Shown: positions 1 through 4,519 of the stretch, one piece after another
How the letters are laid out: every line of letters starts with the position of its first letter
Numbering within the stretch: the stretch's first letter is position 1
Program-made: the position numbers and the translations under genes
Assembly (NCBI GenBank): GCA_007128555.1
Contig: SKXF01000125.1
Location: 1-6,501, forward strand
Source of the DNA: Clostridia bacterium
Lineage (GTDB): Bacteria > Bacillota_E > SLMV01 > PUMD01
DNA: 6,501 bases
Reading direction: 5' to 3'
The notes under the pieces: generated by a model
Databases searched by the model: none
What the model saw: the letters and a program-made list of their open reading frames with translations, nothing else
What the model was told of the DNA's origin: nothing

Positions 1-2
1 TC

Positions 3-107
3 CCCTGGAGTGCCGTGAGGCAGGTGGGTCCGCAGATTCTGCTGGTCGACTGGGGTGCCGATGCACCCGAATCTGGTAGCGACAAACTGCGCTTTCCTCG
101 CGAATAG
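3..107 (+). CDS. Possible C-terminal end of an unidentified upstream gene (partial)
   Basis: One forward frame is open from the window edge to a TAG at 105-107 and gives about 34 residues, including the hydrophobic stretch QILLVDWGADAPE and ending in RFPRE. The other two forward frames close earlier, at 16-18 and 77-79. I do not recognise the peptide. It does not resemble the end of dapA, which I recall preceding rnjB in B. subtilis. All three reverse frames are also open here, as expected of GC-rich DNA, so openness alone is weak evidence. The call rests on the natural-looking composition and the 60-nt gap to the next gene. The stretch may equally be non-coding. Confidence 0.2.
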   Translation, partial: PWSAVRQVGPQILLVDWGADAPESGSDKLRFPRE

Positions 108-154
108 CTGCTGCGACCCGAGGTGACACTACGGGTGTAAGACAGTGAAAAGGC

Positions 155-162
155 GAGGAGGG
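155..162 (+). promoter_or_regulatory. Ribosome binding site deciding a GTG start
   Basis: GAGGAGGG lies five bases before the GTG at 168. It is a near-perfect match to the anti-Shine-Dalgarno sequence and supports GTG rather than a later ATG as the start of the stress-protein gene. Confidence 0.7.
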
Positions 163-167
163 TAAAC

Positions 168-656
168 GTGGCGGAACGAACGGTTGTTGGTGTATTCAGA
201 TCCAGAGAGAATGCTGAGAGAGCGGTCGAGGAGTTGAGAAGCGCGGGATGGGATCGAGACATCTCGATCCTCGCCCGGGAAGAAGGCACAGAGGGCGGCC
301 GCGGTCGCGGTGACCGCACCACGATGGAAGACCAGGATCTCAGCGAGGGAGTTGCAACGGGTGGCGTCCTCGGAGGGCTGGCAGGTCTCGCAGCCAGCGC
401 CGGGTTGATGACCATTCCCGGAGTGGGACCTGTTCTCGCAGCGGGACCGATTGCCACCACGCTGACCGGCGTGGTCACCGGTGGTTTGGCCGGAGGCCTG
501 GTGGATTACGGCATCCCGGAGGAGGATGGACGGGAGTACGAAAAAGATGTCAAGAGCGGCCGCATTCTCACCATGGTCCGGACCGAAGAGCGCCGGGCAT
601 CCGACGTGGAGAGAGTCTTGAGGGAACGCGGAGCAGACAGAGTTCGAAGTCACTGA
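168..656 (+). CDS. General stress protein, YflT-like, with glycine-zipper core
   Basis: This 162-residue protein has three parts. Residues 1-38 (TVVGVFRSRENAERAVEEL, then GW and DISILAREE) match the beta-alpha-beta start of the YflT/general-stress family, in which small soluble proteins accumulate under heat or ethanol stress in Bacillus. Residues 39-58 are a charged Gly/Arg linker. Residues 61-115 are very rich in Gly and Ala with repeated GG and GxxxG spacing and a GVGPVLAAGP turn, a glycine-zipper pattern that could pack helices or sit in a membrane. Residues 115-162 (GIPEEDGREYEKDV, GRILTMVR, then a helix ending in RERGADRV) look like a second alpha/beta lobe. The molecular role is unknown; the stress link is inferred from family resemblance. 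It starts at GTG with a strong ribosome binding site and appears monocistronic, with a hairpin just after the stop. Existence of the gene is near certain, the function much less so. Confidence 0.8.
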   Translation: MAERTVVGVFRSRENAERAVEELRSAGWDRDISILAREEGTEGGRGRGDRTTMEDQDLSEGVATGGVLGGLAGLAASAGLMTIPGVGPVLAAGPIATTLTGVVTGGLAGGLVDYGIPEEDGREYEKDVKSGRILTMVRTEERRASDVERVLRERGADRVRSH

Positions 657-670
657 TGTGTAACTAGCTT

Positions 671-720
671 CCGACAGCCGGAGGCTGGCAAACCTGGCTG
701 GCTTCCGGCTGTTTCGTCGG
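671..720 (+). terminator. Probable Rho-independent terminator after the stress-protein gene
   Basis: Positions 675-689 can pair with 697-711 in a 15-bp stem that includes three G-U pairs; the outer eight pairs (CAGCCGGA with TCCGGCTG) are perfect. The stem is followed by TTT and then CGTCGG, so the U-tract is short. The flanking CCGAC (671-675) could also pair with GTCGG (716-720) as an alternative outer stem. It begins 14 nt after the stop codon and precedes the promoter of the next operon, a sensible place for a terminator. The weak U-tract is the main doubt. Confidence 0.6.
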
Positions 721-744
721 TCCTGCATCGTTCGTGCTTTTCGT

Positions 745-773
745 TTCCCTTGCCTCCAGGGACATAATATAAT
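745..773 (+). promoter_or_regulatory. Candidate vegetative (sigma-A type) promoter for the rnj operon
   Basis: A perfect TATAAT lies at 768-773, and the local sequence is AT-rich against a GC-rich background. With the usual 17-nt spacer the -35 element would be TTCCCT (745-750), only a 3/6 match to TTGACA. There is no TGn extended -10. Transcription would start near 780 and give a leader of about 30 nt before the TTG start at 812. The position between a terminator-like hairpin and the first gene of a compact block supports it. The poor -35 suggests modest strength or activator help, which is inference. Confidence 0.5.
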
Positions 774-799
774 GGATGCATATGGCATGATATTGCTAT

Positions 800-808
800 G
801 GAGGTGAG
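800..808 (+). promoter_or_regulatory. Ribosome binding site deciding the TTG start of rnj
   Basis: GGAGGTGAG is an extended anti-Shine-Dalgarno match ending three bases before the TTG at 812. The in-frame ATGs upstream (776 and 782) run into a TGA at 788-790, so the TTG is the only start with a suitable ribosome binding site. Confidence 0.8.
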
Positions 809-811
809 AGT

Positions 812-2506
812 TTGACAGCGACATCAGGACAGAAAAAAGAGGGCACCACGGTGCGTCTCATCCCCCTGGGTGGCATGGGAGAGATTGGTAAGAACATGTG
901 CATCTGGGAGTGCGATGACGAGGCCATCGTTGTTGATGCTGGGCTGGCCTTCCCGGAGGAGGAGATGCTGGGGGTAGACATTGTGATCCCTGATATCGAG
1001 TATCTTCTTTCCATAAGGGACAAGGTCTCAGCGATCTTCATCACCCACGGACACGAGGATCACATTGGATCCCTTCCATACGTTCTCAGGGAAATGACCG
1101 TACCGGTCTATGGGCCGGGACTGGCCCTGGGGTTAACCCGGCGGAAGCTGGAGGAGTATGGTCTGAAGCTGCCGGTGGGATCCGAGCGAGTCAGACCCCG
1201 AGATACCATCAGCACCGAGCGGTTCGAGGTGCAGTTTTTCCGCGTCAACCACAGCATCGCTGATGCCATGGGACTGGTGATCAAGACCCCCGTCGGGACA
1301 ATGGTCCACTCTGGCGATTTCAAGTTCGATCACACGCCTATCGATGGAGAGGTCACGGATTTCTTCACCCTCGCCAGCGTTGGAGATGCGGGCGTTCGAT
1401 GCCTGATCTGTGACAGTACCAATGCAGAGCGAAGTGGCTACACGGGCAGTGAGCGCCGCGTCGGGGAAGAACTGGAGGAGATCTTCGCCAGTGCGGAGGG
1501 TCGGATCCTTTTCACTACCTTTGCTTCGAACATACCGCGGCTCCAGCAGGTCATCACGACCTCGCAGACCCACCGGCGGAAGGTCGCCGTGGTGGGAAGG
1601 AGCATGCGGAATAGCCTGGAGGTCTCTCGCGAACTGAACTACATAAGAATGCCCGCGGGTACCATGATTCGGCCTGAGCAGATGAAGGACTATCCCCTGG
1701 ACCAGCTCACCCTGATGATCACCGGGAGCCAGGGAGAACCAATGAGTGCCCTGACGCGGATGTCCCGTGGTGACGATCGGCGGCTGAAGATCATCCCGGG
1801 GGACACGGTTATCATCGCTGCAAATCCCGTTCCCGGAAACGAGAAGCTGGTCTACCGCACCATCGACAACCTGTCGAGGTTGGGAGCGAAGGTCATCTAT
1901 GGCGCCCAGTACGGGGTTCATGTATCCGGACACGCCAGCAGGGAAGAGCTCAAGTTCCTTCTGAACCTCGTTCGGCCCGACACTACGATTCCAGTTCACG
2001 GAGAGTATCGTCACATGAAGGCCTATTTCGAGCTCGCCCAGTCCCTCGGAATGCCGGACAAGAACATTCTTCTCGTAGACAACGGTGACGTCGTGGAGTT
2101 CACTGAGGAATCCGCAAGGATCAATGGCCGGATTGCCTCCGGCAACGTGCTCGTGGACGGCCTTGGCGTTGGAGATGTGGGCAATGTGGTGCTGCGTGAC
2201 CGGGACCAGCTGTCCCAGGACGGCATCGTGATTGTCGTGATCTCCATCGATGGGGACACCGGAGAGGTCCTGTCCGGCCCAGAAATCGTCACGCGGGGGT
2301 TTGTCTATGTGCGTGAGTCCGAATCGTTGCTGCAGGAGGCGACCGACCGGGTCGCGTCCGTGCTGGCCTCGGATTCCGGCAGGGCGACGACCGACCGGGG
2401 GAAGCTCAAGCGGCAGGTGCGAAGCGTTCTCAGCAGTTTCATCTATGACAGCCTGCAGCGCCGCCCAATGATTCTGCCCGTGATCATGGAAGTTGAGAAC
2501 AGCTGA
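812..2506 (+). CDS. rnj: Ribonuclease J (metallo-beta-lactamase/beta-CASP RNase)
   Basis: This 564-residue protein has the normal length for RNase J, a cytoplasmic enzyme with 5'-3' exonuclease and endonuclease activity in mRNA decay and rRNA maturation. The N-terminal [10 protein letters not shown] and [18 protein letters not shown] signatures are typical. The zinc site is intact: HGHEDH at residues 79-84 (H79, H81, D83, H84), H147 in NHSIAD, D169 in HSGDF and H396 in VHGEYRH. The beta-CASP part carries FTTFASN and the HVSGHAS motif (H370-S376), known in the family for binding the RNA phosphate. About the last 100 residues form the C-terminal domain. It starts at TTG with an excellent ribosome binding site. 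The place before tepA and ylzJ matches B. subtilis rnjB, but whether it is functionally RNase J1 or J2 cannot be told from one copy. With all metal ligands present it should be catalytically active. Confidence 0.97.
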   Translation: MTATSGQKKEGTTVRLIPLGGMGEIGKNMCIWECDDEAIVVDAGLAFPEEEMLGVDIVIPDIEYLLSIRDKVSAIFITHGHEDHIGSLPYVLREMTVPVYGPGLALGLTRRKLEEYGLKLPVGSERVRPRDTISTERFEVQFFRVNHSIADAMGLVIKTPVGTMVHSGDFKFDHTPIDGEVTDFFTLASVGDAGVRCLICDSTNAERSGYTGSERRVGEELEEIFASAEGRILFTTFASNIPRLQQVITTSQTHRRKVAVVGRSMRNSLEVSRELNYIRMPAGTMIRPEQMKDYPLDQLTLMITGSQGEPMSALTRMSRGDDRRLKIIPGDTVIIAANPVPGNEKLVYRTIDNLSRLGAKVIYGAQYGVHVSGHASREELKFLLNLVRPDTTIPVHGEYRHMKAYFELAQSLGMPDKNILLVDNGDVVEFTEESARINGRIASGNVLVDGLGVGDVGNVVLRDRDQLSQDGIVIVVISIDGDTGEVLSGPEIVTRGFVYVRESESLLQEATDRVASVLASDSGRATTDRGKLKRQVRSVLSSFIYDSLQRRPMILPVIMEVENS

Positions 2507-2519
2507 CCCCGATGCATCG

Positions 2520-2552
2520 AATCGTTCCGCAGCCGCTATACTAGGAACGGTT
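2520..2552 (+). promoter_or_regulatory. Inverted repeat around a -10-like box between rnj and tepA
   Basis: Positions 2520-2528 (AATCGTTCC) pair with 2544-2552 (GGAACGGTT) as a 9-bp stem with one G-U pair and a 15-nt loop. The loop contains TATACT (2537-2542), one base from the consensus -10 box, but no acceptable -35 lies at 16-19 nt spacing. No U-tract follows, so it is not a typical terminator. As DNA it could be an operator over an internal promoter; as RNA it could be a processing or stability hairpin between the two cistrons. It also covers the AGGA that would serve a start at 2553. Confidence 0.35.
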
Positions 2553-2568
2553 ATGATCAACAAGGGGC

Positions 2569-2574
2569 AGGTGA
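2569..2574 (+). promoter_or_regulatory. Ribosome binding site favouring the ATG at 2580 for tepA
   Basis: AGGTGA, preceded by an AAGGGG at 2562-2567, lies five bases before the ATG at 2580. The competing ATG at 2553 has only AGGA (2543-2546), partly inside an inverted repeat. The choice is moderate, not decisive; GTG 2571 and TTG 2577 are also in frame. Confidence 0.45.
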
Positions 2575-2579
2575 ACTTG

Positions 2580-3413
2580 ATGATAGATGATGACAGGACA
2601 CATCGACCCAGGTCCGACGCAGATCCGAGCGTAGATCCGGCCCAACCGCCGCAACAGCCGGAGGCGCAGGAGTCTCAGAACATACAGCAGATGGGCACAC
2701 CTGACATTCCGCGTATGCCCAGTAATATTCATTGCCTGAACATCATTGGGCAGATCGAGGGACACCTGATTCTGCCCTCTCAGAATAAGACGACCAAGTA
2801 TGAGCACGTGATACCCCAGCTGGTGGCCGTTCAGCAGAGCCCTGAGACGGAGGGGCTCCTGATCCTTCTCAATACGGTGGGCGGAGACGTGGAGGCTGGC
2901 CTGGCCATTGCCGAGTTGATCGCGGGGGTGACCAAGCCCAAGGTCTCGGTGGTCCTCGGGGGAGGGCACAGCATTGGTATACCCATCGCCTGTGCTGCGG
3001 ATCGTTCCTTCATCACCGAGAGCGCGACGATGACGGTTCATCCGATCCGGCTTTCCGGGCTGGTACTGGGTGTCCCCCAGACCTATGAGTACCTGGAGAA
3101 GATGCAGGATCGGGTGGTGAAGTTCGTGGTCAACCATTCCGGGATCAGTGAGCAGAACTACCGGCGACTCATGTTCCGCACGGGTGAGCTGGCCCGTGAC
3201 ATCGGTACAATCCTGGTCGGGGGCAGTGCGGTGGAGGAGGGGATGATCGATGCCGTGGGAAGCATGGGCGAGGCCATCTCCGCCCTCCGGGACATGATTG
3301 CACAGCAAAAAAATTATGACGACGCCCAGGCCAACGCCCAGGCCGGAGCTTCCGAGGGGGTGAGAGATGATGCTATGGACGATCTACCCTCCCGAGGTGG
3401 TCTTCCGAAATGA
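2580..3413 (+). CDS. tepA: TepA-like ClpP-fold serine peptidase (translocation-enhancing protein)
   Basis: From the ATG at 2580 the protein has 277 residues; a start at 2553 would add nine. Residues 1-45 are hydrophilic and rich in Pro, Gln and Asp, probably disordered. The ClpP/SppA-type fold follows: [36 protein letters not shown], then GGGHSIG with nucleophile Ser131, and TVHPIR with His154. D207 in the ELARD segment sits where ClpP has its catalytic Asp, judged by eye. The Ser-His pair is therefore present and peptidase activity is plausible. B. subtilis TepA was named for a role in preprotein translocation or processing; that role is carried over by homology only. There is no signal peptide or membrane segment, so it should be cytoplasmic. 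The C-terminal tail contains a small tandem repeat. The end overlaps ylzJ by 47 nt. Family assignment is firm, the exact start less so. Confidence 0.92.
   Translation: MIDDDRTHRPRSDADPSVDPAQPPQQPEAQESQNIQQMGTPDIPRMPSNIHCLNIIGQIEGHLILPSQNKTTKYEHVIPQLVAVQQSPETEGLLILLNTVGGDVEAGLAIAELIAGVTKPKVSVVLGGGHSIGIPIACAADRSFITESATMTVHPIRLSGLVLGVPQTYEYLEKMQDRVVKFVVNHSGISEQNYRRLMFRTGELARDIGTILVGGSAVEEGMIDAVGSMGEAISALRDMIAQQKNYDDAQANAQAGASEGVRDDAMDDLPSRGGLPK
3322..3345 (+). repeat. Two-copy 12-nt tandem repeat in the tepA tail
   Basis: ACGCCCAGGCCA (3322-3333) is followed directly by ACGCCCAGGCCG, an 11/12 match. It encodes part of [10 protein letters not shown] in the low-complexity C-terminal tail of TepA. 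It is likely a slippage product in an unconstrained region; the unit is in frame, so gain or loss of a copy would not break the gene. Confidence 0.6.
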
Positions 3414-3585
3414 GGAGGAGCCGCCGGGACAGGAAGAGATTTCTGTAGGCAACCGGATCTTCCTGGTCTCCCGCACGAAAGGGGGCCAACGTCAGATTGA
3501 GCGACTCATCTCCACCGATCCTGCCGATTACATGAACCCGACCTGGCAACCAGGACAGATCCTGATGATGGACGATAAGAAATAG
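3367..3585 (+). CDS. ylzJ: YlzJ-like protein of unknown function
   Basis: This 72-residue acidic protein begins [13 protein letters not shown] and ends with the pattern [18 protein letters not shown], which matches my memory of the YlzJ family, a small protein encoded between tepA and spoIIIE in B. subtilis and its relatives. It has no signal peptide, membrane segment or cysteine pair; the predicted content is mostly beta strand with a proline-rich end. No biochemical role is known to me. The start lies inside tepA, giving a 47-nt overlap in another frame, with AGGGGGTGA at 3355-3363 as ribosome binding site. An ATG at 3370 is the alternative start and has better spacing (6 nt against 3), but 3367 aligns better with the start of the Bacillus protein as remembered. 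The overlap suggests translational coupling to tepA. Confidence 0.88.
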   Translation: MMLWTIYPPEVVFRNEEEPPGQEEISVGNRIFLVSRTKGGQRQIERLISTDPADYMNPTWQPGQILMMDDKK

Positions 3586-3606
3586 AGCCTACCGGGGGGA
3601 GATGCG

Positions 3607-4437
3607 GTGCGCTGGATTCGTCTCATTGTCCTGGGTGCGGTCCAGGGACTGACGGAGTTCATTCCTGTAAGCAGCTCGGGCCACCTTGTTCTGTTCCAAC
3701 GGCTTCTAGGCCTTGAATACGAGGGCATTACCCTCGAGGTCGCGGTGCACATGGGGACGTTGGTAGCTGTCCTCGCGGTGTACGGCCGAGATATCCTCAA
3801 GATCGGCGGGACCCTGCTTCGGTCAAGTTGGGGTATGTTTCGGGGGAAGATGCGATTCAAGGACGCCGTTCGCGAGCCGAGATTCTATCTCGGAGCCAGC
3901 CTTCTCGTCGCGACGTCGATCACGGCGGCCATTGCCCTCCCGTTGAGTGACGTGATCCAGGGCATGTTTGGCAACCTCAGGCTGGTTGCCGTGGCCTGGC
4001 TTGTCACCGGAGGGCTATTGTACGGGACCCGGGGATACAAGCCCCTGGGTCGGTTGCCGACGGTGGGATCCACGATACTGATCGGGATCTTCCAGGCGCT
4101 GGCCACCGTGCCGGGGATCTCGCGTTCAGGTGCCACCATCGCGGCCGGGCTCTACTCGGGCCTTTCCAGGGAAGAGGCCGCGAGGTTTTCGTTCTTGCTG
4201 AGCGTGCTTGCCATCGTGGGGGCATCTATTTTGGACATACCGGAGGCTCTCCCGAGGGTGACCGAGGCGGGATTCCTGGCGGATATACTCGTTGCCACCG
4301 CGTCCGCGGCGATCTCAGGATACTTCGCCCTTCGGTTTATCATAAAGAAGGTCATCCGGGGAGAAATGCACCGATTTGCCCTCTACGTCTGGAGCCTGGC
4401 CACCGTCGTCCTGGTGTGGCTGAACTTCAGCCTGTAA
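3607..4437 (+). CDS. uppP: Undecaprenyl-diphosphatase (UppP/BacA family)
   Basis: This 276-residue membrane protein removes a phosphate from undecaprenyl diphosphate, regenerating the lipid carrier for peptidoglycan and other surface polymers; extra copies give bacitracin resistance in known bacteria. Both family signatures are present: VQGLTEFIPVSSSGHL near the N-terminus (Q13, E17, S22-S24, H26) and PGISRSGAT at residues 169-177, whose R173 matches the essential arginine. About seven or eight hydrophobic helices are visible, the last ending in VVLVWLNFSL. Length is normal. The start is GTG with GGGGGGAG at 3594-3601, five bases upstream; an ATG at 3602 is out of frame. It follows ylzJ by 21 nt, so cotranscription is likely. 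Its position between ylzJ and the ftsK/spoIIIE gene is not the B. subtilis arrangement. I see no sign of recent transfer in the codon use. Confidence 0.96.
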   Translation: MRWIRLIVLGAVQGLTEFIPVSSSGHLVLFQRLLGLEYEGITLEVAVHMGTLVAVLAVYGRDILKIGGTLLRSSWGMFRGKMRFKDAVREPRFYLGASLLVATSITAAIALPLSDVIQGMFGNLRLVAVAWLVTGGLLYGTRGYKPLGRLPTVGSTILIGIFQALATVPGISRSGATIAAGLYSGLSREEAARFSFLLSVLAIVGASILDIPEALPRVTEAGFLADILVATASAAISGYFALRFIIKKVIRGEMHRFALYVWSLATVVLVWLNFSL

Positions 4438-4519
4438 GCTGGGGAGGAGGAGTCGCCCTGCATGGTATGGAATAGATGGTAGACCGCGTTGAGTTGCAGT
4501 GTGCAGGAGAGAGGACCGG
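4438..4519 (+). other. uppP-ftsK spacer with orphan Shine-Dalgarno and a six-codon ORF
   Basis: GGGGAGGAGG at 4441-4450 is a strong ribosome-binding sequence with no gene attached. The first ATG after it (4462) opens a six-codon ORF, MVWNRW, closed by TAG at 4480-4482. The true ftsK ribosome binding site, AGGAGAGAGG, lies at 4505-4514, five bases before the ATG at 4520. No convincing hairpin or -35/-10 pair is visible, so ftsK is probably read through from uppP. Confidence 0.3.

Noticed and set aside
123..141. GTGACA (123-128) and TGTAAG (136-141) as a promoter for the stress-protein gene, or GGGTGTAA as a sigma-B -10
   Set aside because: The spacing between the two hexamers is only 7 nt, and no matching sigma-B -35 element is evident, so no promoter can be supported.
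293..320. GC-rich dyad (GCGGTC and GACCGC) in the stress-protein gene
   Set aside because: It falls within the Gly/Arg linker codons and is explained by GGC/CGC-type codon use; no regulatory context.
129..824. Reverse-strand open frame across the stress-protein gene and the promoter region
   Set aside because: It runs through the forward gene, the terminator hairpin and the rnj ribosome binding site; low-quality composition and no family resemblance.
1133..2563. Long reverse-strand open frame (476 codons) opposite rnj
   Set aside because: It lies antisense to a complete RNase J gene with all motifs. Its translation is His/Asp/Pro-rich with no recognisable motif, typical of a shadow frame in GC-rich coding DNA.
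2493..2579. Earlier tepA starts (TTG 2493, ATG 2553)
   Set aside because: TTG 2493 overlaps the end of rnj and has no ribosome binding site. ATG 2553 has a weak AGGA inside an inverted repeat and remains possible, but 2580 has the better site.
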